A stretch of 64,000 nucleotides of DNA from Rutidosis leptorrhynchoides (Eukaryota; Streptophyta; Magnoliopsida; Asterales; Asteraceae): positions 77,394,001 through 77,458,000 of the forward strand of contig NC_092339.1 in the NCBI RefSeq assembly GCF_046630445.1, read 5' to 3'. Of the stretch, positions 24,837 through 36,651 are shown one piece after another. Under the pieces are notes generated by a model, which saw only the letters and a program-made list of their open reading frames with translations, did no database searches and was not told where the DNA came from. The number at the start of each line of letters is the position of its first letter. The first letter of the stretch is position 1. Made by a program: the position numbers and the translations under genes.

Positions 24837-25374
24837 CTTCCAGTGAAAAAGTGAAACTGTCAAATTTCTAACAAAAAATGGTATGGCTATGTGTAATTAA
24901 CCATCATCAAGAAATGTTATTTTTAATTTTCATAACAAATCAACTATAAAAAAACCCTTAACAGATCACATGTTAGTTCAAAATGAATATGATCAACAAA
25001 CAAAATGAATATGATAAACAAACAATTAGATTTTTGTACACCATAACACAGATGCGCACATACATGTACACTCCATAACAGATTACCTTGACATATATGT
25101 TTTTCCCTTAGTCAATCAGCACTACAAAATCTCGATCCTCCTAAAGTTTGATCTGTTGGGTACAGCTTGTTCCTGATCTGACGATAACACCTAGCTGGTC
25201 ATGCATAACGTTATAAAGTATGTTATTTGTCAGCTACCTAATATGAATATAACAAATCTACCAGAAATTCAGTCACTCATATACCGAGTGAAGAACCCTT
25301 AATGTTACATTCACCAAGGAAGTAGAAGTGTAAATTATCAATAAACGGAACTTTCTTTTCTGTCAAAATAAAAT
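24837..25374. other. AT-rich sequence left of the Copia insertion
   Basis: No coding sequence is recognised. It ends at the AGGGC target duplication (25375-25379) of the Copia element and is probably part of the intron or promoter of the minus-strand host gene. Confidence 0.4.
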
Positions 25375-25379
25375 AGGGC

Positions 25380-25777
25380 TGTTGGAAACTAAACTTGATT
25401 GTGGGCTATTTGTTTTGGATTTGGACTTGCAAGTATACAAATATTTTGGATCAAGATTATAGCCCATTATGTAGAAACTTCTTGTAATATGTAGTAGTGA
25501 AAGTGTGTAGAATGTGTGTAGAATAATCTTATAAAATATCTAAGTCTAGAATTATCATGAGAATACTTAGGAAATATCTAGATATTAGATGATGAAGTAT
25601 TCTAGACTAGTCCATGGTGTAGTATAAATAGATGGATTCACCTCTCATTTGTAATCAAGCAACAAAGCAATTCAATAAGCAAATCAAGTAATAAACAAAG
25701 CCTTCAAGATCAATCAAACTTCTAAATCATCAATCCTCTCTTCCACAAATAATATACATAACCTCCTATTTCTAACA
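25380..25777 (+). repeat. 5' LTR of Copia element 1
   Basis: 398 bp, TG...CA ends, followed after AAT by the initiator tRNA-Met primer site. A TATAAATA-like box lies at about 25622. Confidence 0.93.
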
Positions 25778-25805
25778 AATTGGTATCAGAGCTTGGTTCG
25801 ACAAG

Positions 25806-28771
25806 ATGATGGCCAACAATGTCATCACATTTCCTCGCCTCACAAAGGATAATTATGATCGATGGAGCATCCAAATGAAGACCTTCCTAGGTGGACAAGA
25901 CTTATGGGAGATTGTGGAGGAAGGCTATGAGGAACCTGCAGAAAAAGGTCCTCTCGGCAAGGAGAAAAAATTAATGAAGACGAACGATCAAAAGGCTCTT
26001 TCCATCATCCAACAAAGTGTAGATGATGGAGTTTTTGAGAAAATTGCAAGTGCAACCACCGCCAAGAAAGCATGGGAGATCTTGGAGAATTCTCACAAGG
26101 GAGTTGAAAAGGTGAAAAAGGTTCGACTACAAACACTACGAGGTGAGTTCGAATCCTTAAATAAGAAAGACTCAAAATCAATTTCCGATTATTTTACAAG
26201 AGTCTTGGCGATTGTCAATCAATTAAAGAGGAATGGTGAAACTCTAAGTGATGTAAGAGTCATTGAGAAGATTCTTAGATCATTAGATTCAAAATTCGAC
26301 TATATAGTCGTAGCCATCGAAGAATCTAAAGATCTAGAATCAATGACTATCGATGAACTCATGGGTTCACTACAAGCCCATGAAGAGAGGTTCAATAAGA
26401 ATAATAAGGAGCCATTGGAGCAAGCTTTACAAGCAAAACTGTCTTTCAAGGAAGAGAGCAGTGAAAAGACTCATCAAACGAGTCAACGAGGTCGTGGTCA
26501 AGTACGTGGCCGAGGACGAGGAAAAGGATATATCAAACGTGGAGGTTATAGTTCTTTCAGAAATGAAGAAAGAAGTCAAAATTTTCACCCGACAAGAGGT
26601 CGCGGGAGAGACTACACAAGTAGAAGGCCAAGGTATGACAATTCTCAAACCAAATGCTATAATTGTCATAAATTTGGCCATTATGCTTCGGAATGCGAGA
26701 AGTCAAACAATTACGTGCAAGAAAGAGCAAATTTAGTGCAAGAAGATACCGAAGCCGTGAAAAACACTTTGTTACTAGCATGCAAAGGTGAAGATAACGG
26801 AGAATCAAATTTGTGGTATCTCGACACGGGTGCAAGCAACCATATGTGCGGTGACAAAAACATGTTTGTGGAGTTAGACGAGGTAATTAGTGGAAATATC
26901 ACCTTCGGAGATTCCTCTAAAGTCCCGGTTAAAGGCAAAGGTAAGATTCTCATCCGCTTGAAAAATGGAAGGCATCAATTTATCTCTAACGTGTATTATG
27001 TGCCTAATATGAAGACGAATATACTGAGTATTGGACAACTCTTAGAGAAAGGCTATGATATTCACATGATAAATCGTACTCTTTCTTTAAGAGACCAAAA
27101 AGGAGGTTTGATTGCTAAGGTGCCAATGTCAACGAATAGGATGTTCATGCTAAATATTCAACATGACATTCCAAGATGTTTAAAAGCATGTTTCAAAGAT
27201 AATTCTTGGCTTTGGCACATGAGATACGGGCACTTAAATTTTGGAGGATTAAAATTATTATCAAGTAAAGGAATGGTGAAGGGCTTGCCTCCAATTAATC
27301 ATCCGGATCAAATATGTGAGGGATGCCTTCTAGGAAAGCACTTCCGAAACAGTTTTCCAACAGAAGCTTCTAGTAGAGCGAAGAAACCTCTAGAACTTAT
27401 TCACACGGATGTGTGTGGACCATCAGCCCACTTTCTTTTGGTAAAAATAGATATTTTATTCTATTCATTGATGATTTTAGTCGAAAGACATGGGTCTATT
27501 TTCTAAAAGAGAAGTCGGAAGCTTTTGGAATGTTCAAGAAGTTTAAAGCATTTGTGGAGAATCAAAGTGGTCTCACCATAAAGGCGTTGAGACCCGATCG
27601 TGGAGGAGAGTTCACATCCAAGGAATTCAAGAAATTTTGCGACAACAATGGGTTACGACGTCCTCTAACTCTTCCGTATTCACCTCAACAAAATGGTGTT
27701 GCGGAAAGAAAAAATAGGACCATTCTTGATATGGCCCGGAGTATGTTAAAGAGCAAAAGGATGCCTAAGGAGTTTTGGGCTGAGGCAGTGGACTGTGCGA
27801 TCTATCTATCAAATCGCTCGCCCACTAGAAGTGTCAAAAACAAAACGCCCATTGAAGCTTGGAGTGGAAGGAAGCCCGGCATCTCACACCTTCGAGTGTT
27901 CGGAAGTGTGGCATATGCTCATGTGCCAGATCAGAAGAGGACGAAGCTCGATGATAAAAGCGAGAAACTCATATTCGTGGGTTATGACTCAAGTTCGAAG
28001 GGTTACAAGCTATACAATCCCAAGAATGGTAAAGTAATCTCAAGTCGAGACGTGGTGTTCGATGAAGAAGCAACATGGGATTGGAATGTTCCCGAAGAGG
28101 AGAACTACGACTTTCTCCCTTATCCATTCGAGAGTACTGCAAAGAACGAAGAATATCTAGAAGTTCAAGAACCTTCTAGTACACCATCTCCGCACTCTCC
28201 ACATACTCCAACCACTACACCTAATGAAGTGACATCAACATCAGGAGGAGAATCAAGTAGGCTACAACATCACACAAGGAGCATTGAGGAGTTGTACGAG
28301 GTAACACAGCCTATGGAGGATCTATCATTGTTCTGCCTTCTTGCCGATTGTGAGCCAATAAGCTATGAAGACGCAACAAAAAGCCAAAAGTGGAAATGTG
28401 CTATGGACGAAGAGATTCAAGCAATCGAGAAGAATAATACGTGGGATCTTGCCACACTACCAAAGGGACATAAGGCTATTGGTGTAAAATGGGTGTACAA
28501 GGCCAAGAAGAATTCCAAAGGTGAAGTTGAAAGATATAAAGCAAGGTTGGTGGCGAAGGGATATAGTCAACGAGCCGGCATAGACTATGACGAGGTATTT
28601 GCTCCCGTCGCTCGTCTAGAAACTATAAGATTGATAATCTCACTTGCGGCTCAACATAATTGGAAGATTTATCAAATGGATGTCAAATCCGCGTTCCTTA
28701 ATGGCCACTTAGAAGAAGAAGTCTATATAGAACAACCTTTGGGATACATCGTGAAAGGCCAAGAGAATAAG
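25806..28771 (+). pseudogene. Copia element 1 gag-pol, part left of the nested element
   Basis: Fossil coding region. Gag begins at the ATG at 25806 and carries a CCHC knuckle ([14 protein letters not shown]). A protease motif follows ([13 protein letters not shown]), then an integrase zinc region (H...[11 protein letters not shown]) and catalytic core (PDRGGEF, PYSPQQNGVAERKNRT). The reverse transcriptase N-terminal half (YKARLVAKGY, MDVKSAFLNG) ends at the Athila insertion. The domain order, integrase before RT, is diagnostic of Copia. Confidence 0.9.
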
Positions 28772-28776
28772 GTGCT

Positions 28777-30773
28777 TGATGTCGAACGAGGTGTATATAA
28801 AATAGCTATTATTTTTCTAGGAAATACTATTAAATACGATACAATTTTACACAAGATATTTATTTATTTATAGAATGGATATACTTAAACCTTGCTACAA
28901 CACTTATAGGCAGTGTACCTAATCGTACAGTAGTGTAGTTTTTAGTAAGTCCGGTTCGTTCCACAGGGAGATCTTTAAGCAAAGCTCAACGCTATATTAG
29001 TTTACTTTTATTAAAATTACAAATATATATATAAGTAATATTATTATTATAAAGGGGGGGTTTTTACCGTTTAATGACCGGTTTGTCGATTTTAAAACTT
29101 TAGTCGCAGTTAAAACCTAATGTAAAATATAAAATAAATACAAGACTTTAAATTAAAGCGTAAAGTAAATAACGATAATAAAATTGCGAATAATAAAAAT
29201 GCGATAAAATAAAATTGCGATAATTAAAAGTACGATAATTAAAAGTGCGATAAAATAAAATAACAATAAATAAAGGTGCGATAATTAGAAGTGCAATTAA
29301 ATATAAAATAAAGGAAATTAAATATAAAATAAAAGAATTATGCTTATTTAAACTTCCGTAATCATGATGTTTGACGTGTTGATTTTAGTTTTATGCCCAT
29401 GGGTTAATTGTCCTTTGTCCTGGATTATTCAATATGTCCGTCTGGTTTTTGTCCATAACAGTCCATCAGTCATAAATATAAATTGCAAGTGTCCTTGTCA
29501 AATTATTATTATACCCGAAGATAAATATTCCAACTAATTGGGGATTCGAATTGTAACAAGGTTTTAATACTTTGTTTAATGAATACACCAGGTTATCGAC
29601 TGCGTGTAAACCAAGGTTTTACTACTTTGTTAACAATTACACCAATTACCCTTGAATGTAATTTCACCCCTGTTTTAATTATTCTAGTGGCTATTAATCC
29701 ATTCCCGTGTCCGGTTAAATGAACGATTATTCGTACATATAAATACCCCGCCCATCGTGTCCGATCGAGTGTATATGGTAATTTATAGGGACGCCCAATT
29801 GTAAATCTTTATATTAACATTAACAAACTTTCATTTAGTTAAACAAATATAAAGCCCATTAATAGCCCATAGCCTAGTTTCCACAAGTGTCGTTCTTTTG
29901 TCCAAACCCCAATTATGGTACAAAGCCCAATTACCCAATTTTAGTAATTAGCCCAACATCATGATTACTTCGTTTTAAACAAGCATAATAATAACTTAGC
30001 TACGAGACATTAATATAAAAAGGTTGAACATAACTTACAATGATTAAAAATAGCGTAGCGTTACACGGACATAATTTCGACTTACACCCTTACAACATTC
30101 GCTAACATACCCTTATTATTAGAATTATAATTAAAATTAAAATATAAATTATAAATATAAATATATTACTCGTATATATTGAGAGAGAGATGAAAAAAAA
30201 AGATATATTTTGATCAGAATTCGGGTTGATTTATAGCCAGGAATGATTTTTGGGGCTCCGCGACTCGCGGCAAAAAGCCCTTCAAACTCCGCGAGTCGCG
30301 GAGAGGTATTTTCATTTCACACCCTTGGAGTTTCCTGCTGCCGACGGTTTTAATAATATATATATATAATATATATATAATTAATATAATTAATTATATA
30401 TTATATTATATTTATATACATAGTTAACTTGTAATTTTTAGTCCGTTGCGTCGAGCGTTAAGAGTTGACTCTAGTCCCGGTTCCGGATTTTCGAACGTCC
30501 TCGCGTATAATTTAATATCTTGTACTTTGCGTTTTGAATCTTGTACTCTTGTGATTTCGAGACGTTTCTTATCAATAATTGGAACCTTTTTGATTGTCTT
30601 TTGTTCTTTTGAGCTTTTTGGTCGTTTGCGTCTTCAAATCGTCGAATCTGTCTTTTGTCTTCACCTTTTATTATTTAAACGAATATCACTTGTAAATAGA
30701 ACAATTGCAACTAAAAGCTTGTCTTTCTTGAGGAATAATGCTATGAAATATATGTTCGTTTTTAGCATTATCA
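28777..30773 (-). repeat. 3' LTR of Athila element A
   Basis: 1997 bp. On the element strand it begins TGATAATGCTAAAAACG and ends GTTCGACATCA. An AT-palindrome tract at 30350-30425 is the likely TATA region, and a paired dyad (30258-30303) follows about 45 bp downstream of it in the element's sense. A + strand frame at 30446-30790 is not a gene. Confidence 0.93.
30258..30303. promoter_or_regulatory. Paired dyad, A type, in the 3' LTR of element A
   Basis: CCGCGA-C-TCGCGG is centred at 30264 and CTCCGCGA-G-TCGCGGAG at 30295. The centres are 31 bp apart. It is GC- and CpG-rich in an AT-rich LTR. Confidence 0.85.
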
Positions 30774-32853
30774 AATATTCCCACACTTGAGCGTTGCTTG
30801 TCCTCAAGCAATATCGTCTTGAAATACTAGAATCACTTTTTTATTCTTCACACTTTGTACATCAGTGATTTCTATACGGCGGTATAAACAATGGTAGTAA
30901 CGATATGGTTTACAGTCCCACATGACTATAAAAATTTAGATCCATTAAGGAAATTGGATCTTTATGAAAACATTTGATCTTTTGAAAATTAAATCTAGTT
31001 TTTTACCCTAGATAAGTTTTCCGGAATAACCCTTTACCGGTGTTTGCAAAATATTTTTGTGGGTTTTGTGGGTTTCAGATTTGAAAATTTTAGCTCAAAA
31101 CTTGCGGTTTTGTGTCACCCACTTGCTAACCTTGTATTTGGAAAGCAACACGTCCAGTTTACTTGTCCCGTATATTACCTTTCGGCAAACTACCGTCCGG
31201 TTTTAAAGGAAAGCGTTGAACATGCAACTGTTTAAGGCAATGTCCCGTGACATGCTTTTGATTATGGTCTATAACGTGTCGGACGCAATTACTATCCTTG
31301 GTAGGAGCAATAGTAAAGCTCACCCTTATAATTTTTCGGTCTGGCACAAAGTCCTGTCTTTGACCATGTTATGCAACCACCGTTCTTACGGTTGACACCC
31401 GATTTGGTTCAGGTGACCTAATGAATTCTAGGTGAATTCCTAGGATTTTACGTTCAATGGTAATGAACGCATTGAAAATAGGGTTTTCAGAAAACAAATC
31501 ATTGAATTTGATCAAAATATTTTCTCGTTCAAGCTCGAGTTTAGATATCATTGAATTCCATGAGTTTGAATTCTCAATCTTTAAGGTCAATCTCTAGGAT
31601 TGAGTAATATCAGTCTTAAAAGCTGATTTTTAATCTTTAAGGAGATTATCCTTTCTGGGGATCTGATTCATTAGTCTTATCCAGCTAATTTGCACGGTGC
31701 CTCCCCATTGTACGAGATAAATCCTTCTCATGGTTAGGATAAATCTGACCACTTGGCGACCCTGTTTAATGCTGAGGTCCGTGGATTTCCTGCTGATTTT
31801 AGAGATGACTTTTCTAGATTTTTCGTCAACCTACAGCTGGTCTGGACGACAACTTCATGACCTAAATCAAGAAGCGCGTGTCTTTTTCGGAAGACTTTAC
31901 TTCCTTTTAATGATGGAATTGATTCATCGTGTAGATCCATCTCTTCTTTTCTTTTATTGGGTAAAACAGTTTAGTTTAGTTCAAAGCAAAAGTATTTTCA
32001 GTTATTTGTTACAAATATATGTGGCATATGTTTAAAATAACTTGGTAAATTTTCCCACACTTGGCTTTTTATTTTTCTTTTTATCGTCCTCTATTCCATT
32101 TTAAATGAATTTTAACATTTTAGTTTGTTTCTCAATTTATGTCCTTTCCGAGGTAACAATAATTTCGGTGTTAAAACCTAGTTTTATCGTTCATAAATGT
32201 GTATAAACATGATTTTAATTCATTTAATTGAAAATTTTGAAAAATTTTACTAGAATTGGGTAGTCAGTATATAAGACTAGGGCTGTTCTTTTTTATCAGA
32301 GAGCACTAGATTCTAATACAACTACTGCTTTACTAGTATTTTTAATGGTAACCAAGTGTATAAAGTAAAAAATTTTAAAATCCGAAAGAATTTAATCCCT
32401 TCCCACACTTAAGATCTTGCAATGCCCTCATTTGCAAGAAATCAGTAACAATTTAAATTATTGAGGGTGATTTGTGTGAAAATGATTAAATTTGTACCAA
32501 AGTTTCCAAATATATTGGCGTTTGTTTGCTGAATGATAAATGGTGCACGTCATTTGTTCATTCCGTCTTGTTGTTATTTCACATATATTTTGCATCATTG
32601 TCGTCAAAATTACTTGCTTTTGCTGAACTTAATGCCAGTCTTTGAAAATGCGTTGTTTTACCCTGTTGTGTACATAAGATAAACTGCAAACATATATACA
32701 TATTTTTGAAGTTTGGTATATTACCCCACATTCAAAAATTATTAAAATCTAAGAATAAAAGTTAGATAAATATAAAAATGATTACAATATTAACAAAAAA
32801 TATTAAACATATCAATAATTACAAATTACAAAATAAAAATAAAAATAAGTAAA
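30774..32853 (-). other. Non-coding 3' region of Athila element A
   Basis: About 2 kb between ORF2 and the 3' LTR. The polypurine-type motif AAGTGTGGGAA (element sense) abuts the LTR at 30776-30788, and similar motifs recur at about 32052-32062 and 32400-32412. A box AATTTCGGTGTTAAAACCTA at 32161-32180 resembles others at 35.2-35.9 kb. The region is nearly identical in element B. Confidence 0.7.
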
Positions 32854-34206
32854 CTAAGGATGATATTGGTACCAATAGGGGTTCCACGCATAACCATAAG
32901 TGCTATAGAATGCCTCGGCAGGGTCATACGTAGGATATGGTGGCTGCATCTCTATCGACCAAGGAGGGAAGACGGGTTTCGGTGTAGGAATATAGTTTCT
33001 ACCTATATGTTGGCAATGCGCTATGATCTGGTTCTGATGAACTTGCCAATCTTCAAATGCTCTCTGTCTAGCATTTTCGTATTCCTGAGAAGCTATAAAC
33101 CTTTGCATTTCTTGCATCTGGTTCCCCCCTCCTACATTACCTTGTTCCTGGTTTCTCTCTACCTGTGGATGTCTACCATTGTATCGTACTGCGGCGTTAT
33201 TTCGCCGCTTCAACACTTTCGCACCATGGTATACATTTAAACCTATAGTGTCGCGGGGTTCCGGCTCTTCTACTAATAATCCCCCCCGACTTATATCCAC
33301 ACCGAGATATTCACCAATCAAAGTAATAAAAATACCACCTCCTATTATGCTATGTGGACGCATCCCTCGAACCATAGCTGATAAATAATAACCCACACAA
33401 TATGGTATACTTACAGCGCTGTGTGGGTCTCGAATACACATATGGTAAAACAAATCTTGTTCATTTACCTTTTCTTTGTTTTTACCCCTTTGTGTAATCG
33501 AGTTAGCTAAAAACCTATGTATTACTCTTAATTCGGCTCTATCTATATCCAAATAAGAGTAGTTTCCCCCTTTAAAACGGTGGTGGCTTGTCATTTGACT
33601 CCACACACCGTGTGTATCAAAATTCTCATCTATTTTCCTACCGTTTAGTATCAATCCTCTACAATCGGCAGACGCTAATTCCTCAGGCGTATATATACGT
33701 AAAGCCTGAGCCATGTCTAGTAAAGACATGTGGCGCATCGAACCGCCTAACAAAAATCTAACAAAAGAACGATCGGTTAAACTGGCTACCCGATCATTCA
33801 ACTCTATACTACATAACAACTCTTCACACCATACTTTATATACAGGTCTGCGTATGGTGAATAAACATATCCAGTCATTAAAAGAAGAATTACCATACCT
33901 CTGTACCAGTAATTCCCTAATTGGCCCGGCCAATTCTACAGCTTCCAAGGGTCCCCATTCTATGACCCTTGGTACCTCAACAACCTTAGAGTGAAGAGTA
34001 TGCAAACCCCGTTGATATTTTGGATAATCTATCCAAAGTCTGTCAAATCGCAGGTTCGGGTGCAACTGTTCCAAGTGCATATCTGAAAAGGTCATGACTG
34101 GATGAGGTACATCCTGCTTGTAGTAGTTATCTACCTCCTGTTGTTCCAAGTTCTCAGCAGGAGCATGGCGGGCTTGGGATGAAGATTCACCCCTTTCAGT
34201 CTGCAA
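32854..34206 (-). CDS. Athila element A ORF2 (Athila ORF-1 family, env position), 450 aa
   Basis: An intact-looking frame downstream of pol. The central part matches the plant protein family known from Athila elements: LHPNLRFDRLWIDYP, RYGNSSFNDW, DRSFVRFLLGG, YLDIDRAELRVIHRFLAN, ITQRGKNKEK, IPYCVGYYL, GGGIFITLIGEYLGVD. The C-terminal part is rich in Gln, Tyr and Pro. The position is that of the env-like gene of this lineage, yet no signal peptide or clear membrane anchor is seen. The function is unknown. The frame opens right after an AG acceptor-like site rather than at an ATG, which fits expression from a spliced message. Confidence 0.75.
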   Translation of the reverse strand: MQTERGESSSQARHAPAENLEQQEVDNYYKQDVPHPVMTFSDMHLEQLHPNLRFDRLWIDYPKYQRGLHTLHSKVVEVPRVIEWGPLEAVELAGPIRELLVQRYGNSSFNDWICLFTIRRPVYKVWCEELLCSIELNDRVASLTDRSFVRFLLGGSMRHMSLLDMAQALRIYTPEELASADCRGLILNGRKIDENFDTHGVWSQMTSHHRFKGGNYSYLDIDRAELRVIHRFLANSITQRGKNKEKVNEQDLFYHMCIRDPHSAVSIPYCVGYYLSAMVRGMRPHSIIGGGIFITLIGEYLGVDISRGGLLVEEPEPRDTIGLNVYHGAKVLKRRNNAAVRYNGRHPQVERNQEQGNVGGGNQMQEMQRFIASQEYENARQRAFEDWQVHQNQIIAHCQHIGRNYIPTPKPVFPPWSIEMQPPYPTYDPAEAFYSTYGYAWNPYWYQYHP

Positions 34207-35031
34207 AACACATCAAACACAAATTTTGTGCATCCAAATATGCATTAGTGTCAGCAAAATCATCAATCAAAATAATTACAATGACATTATCAATTTATAT
34301 CAAACTTAAGCTTATTTTCACATTTTTATCAAATCTACACTTTTTCAAATAAGCATATACGAAAATTTTCGCCAAGTTCATAAGCATTCAACTCAAATAA
34401 CATGTCAAAATAATCATTACTAGCAAATAAACAAGTCTCAAATGGCATTATCTTTCAAAAATCAAGTTCATGAATTTTGGACTTGAAAAAGTCCACTTTA
34501 ATTCTCAAAATCATGTTTAGGCTCAAAGTTTGGATCATTTAACTACCTAGACATGTTACACTACTCATTTTAGCAACAATTCATGACAAAAATCGGCCAT
34601 AACCTGTTTATATCAAAAAGCCCCAAATTTGCTCAAGAACACAAACCCTAGATTCTAAAGATTTTGAAGTTTTTGGCTTCAAATCATGTTAACAAGCATC
34701 AATCTAGGTTATACATGCATAATATACTAACAATTTAACACTAATTACACTAAAAATTAACAAAATTCAAATTATTAAAATATGCTCAAGAACACACTAA
34801 AATTCGGATTTAAAGGTGATTTGGGGTGTAATTGTACCTGTTTTCTTGAGTAGTTCCTAGATATCATCCTTCTCAACATGATTGTAGTGAAAAATTTGAA
34901 GATTAACGGTGAAAAATTGAGTTTTTGGGATGATTTTTGTGGGTTTTTTCGGGTTTTTTCGAAGTGCAGTATGTGTGTGTGTGTTATTCTGTTCGTGCAG
35001 CTGGTTATATTTTTTTTTCTGTAATTTTGTC

Positions 35032-35082
35032 CCTCCGCGAGTCGCGGAGGTTTTAACTTAAAACTCCGCGAGTCGCGGAGTT
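35032..35082. promoter_or_regulatory. Paired dyad, A type, upstream of ORF2 in element A
   Basis: CCTCCGCGA-G-TCGCGGAGG is centred at 35041 and AACTCCGCGA-G-TCGCGGAGTT at 35072. The centres are 31 bp apart and the arms are 9 and 10 bp, both perfect. A poly(T) of about 28 follows. In the element's sense the pair lies about 0.9 kb upstream of the ORF2 frame. Confidence 0.85.
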
Positions 35083-35083
35083 A

Positions 35084-35114
<31 letters not shown>

Positions 35115-35159
35115 CTTTAACTTATAAAACAATTAAGAAATTAATTTTAAAATTTTGTT

Positions 35160-36062
35160 TTCCTTGTTATTTAGGACGAGGTCGTTTCGGATCGATGTCC
35201 TAGTCCGTCCCTCGACAAAATTTTAAAATTTGTCTTTTTGTAGCGATTGTTTTAAAAGCTAAGATTTTTGGGTTTTTTAATGTTTTTGGCATACTTTAAA
35301 TCAACAAGATTAAAAATAATGATAATAAAAGTTCTCGTCCCTCCCTCGGGTAAAGCAATTTCGGTTCAAAGACCTAGTCTTCAACTTACGACGAATTTTA
35401 AAAATCATATTCTTAACTTAATGAGATAAAGTAAATTTTTGTTTTTAAATTCACACAACTTAAATATAAAATTCAAAATTAAAATTAAAAATTCACACCA
35501 AACTCAAAATTTAAAATGCATAAAATTAAAATTTCATATTTTTAAAAATTAAAAATTCACACCAAACTTAATTTAAAAATTCATAAATTCACACCAAACT
35601 TATATTAATTTTTCAAATATTTACAATTTTAAAAATATTGTTTTTACAAAGTTTACAATATTAATTTAAGATTTAAATATTAATTTTAAAAACATGGTAA
35701 AAAAATAAAATTAAAAATCTTTTTGTCTTTTTATCCCACTTTAATCAATCAAATATTATCAAAAATATGCGCCCCTCTTTTCGGTAAAGTAATTTCGGTT
35801 CCAAGACCTAATTTAACTCATGACGAATTTTTAAAATATTTTGGGTTGATTGATTAAAGATATTTATACCTTAAGAATAAACGTTAAATTTCGCAGTGAT
35901 GTAATAAATTTTTGAACGATATCAATAATTTCGGTCGCCAAACCTAATTTTATTTAATACCAATTTAATACTTTTTAGCGAACAAATTAGCGTTTATTAT
36001 CAAAAGGTTAAAAATAAAAATAAAAATAAAAACTGTACAGACATACCTGTGAAATAGATTTC
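35160..36062 (-). other. Athila A intergenic region with repeated TTTCGG boxes
   Basis: AT-rich region between the small ORF and the ORF2 leader. Diverged boxes of the form ATTTCGGTT...AAGACCTA occur at about 35179, 35357, 35791 and 35927, each followed by GACGAATTTT-like or similar sequence. No coding sequence is seen. Confidence 0.6.
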
Positions 36063-36479
36063 TTAGTTATATGATCTATTATATTCATAAGATAGTCGGT
36101 TTAATTGGTTTTCCATGGCTGCATAGGCGTAACCTCGAGCATTCATTGTCTTTTCTTCTAAACATATGAACGGTCCGTCTCTGCATAAAGTAACAAATTC
36201 GGTATTTGAATAGGTTTGATTATTTGAACATTTACCTCCATGTGACCATTTTCCGCATTTGTGACATTTTTCTAGGTGTCGTGCTCTTCTTTTCGCTGCG
36301 GATTTTGATTTTCCTTTACCAAATTGTAACTTATTATCTTCGCATCTGGATCCTTTTCTAACTCCGTCCATTCTTTCTCTGATTACTGATACTAATTCAC
36401 TCGGTAGTATGTCATTATTACGTTTAGTGATCAAAGCGTGTAGCATTAGACCATGGTTTAGTTCACAGGCAGTCTTCAT
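36063..36479 (-). CDS. Athila element A small ORF with zinc-knuckle-like motif, 138 aa
   Basis: An ATG-initiated frame about 170 bp downstream of the pol stop. It has a basic stretch (KGKSKSAAKRRARHLEK) followed by CHKCGKWSHGGKC, a C-x2-C-x4-H-x3-C arrangement close to a retroviral zinc knuckle. No further domain is recognised. The frame is retained in element B (58333-58749) with one amino-acid difference that I can see. A nucleic-acid-binding accessory protein is a guess. Confidence 0.6.
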   Translation of the reverse strand: MKTACELNHGLMLHALITKRNNDILPSELVSVIRERMDGVRKGSRCEDNKLQFGKGKSKSAAKRRARHLEKCHKCGKWSHGGKCSNNQTYSNTEFVTLCRDGPFICLEEKTMNARGYAYAAMENQLNRLSYEYNRSYN

Positions 36480-36651
36480 TTTGTAAAAACCTAAAAAAAA
36501 TAAAAATTCAGAATGGGGGGAGAAGACTAGTTCTTTAGGGTCTGCTAGGGAAAGACCATACGTGTTCCATTTTCGAGAACTACACGAAAACAGACAATCT
36601 AACTCTAACAGAAATACATATTATCCTTTAAAGACTTGATTCTCCCCACAC

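Noticed and set aside
30446-30790. Plus-strand frame in the Athila LTR (also 45340-45726)
   Set aside because: It is antisense LTR sequence with no domain; the second copy merely runs into Copia sequence.
31730-32035. 101 aa plus-strand frame kept in both Athila elements (also 53640-53945)
   Set aside because: It is antisense to the element, overlaps another frame, and the two copies are too similar for conservation to mean anything.
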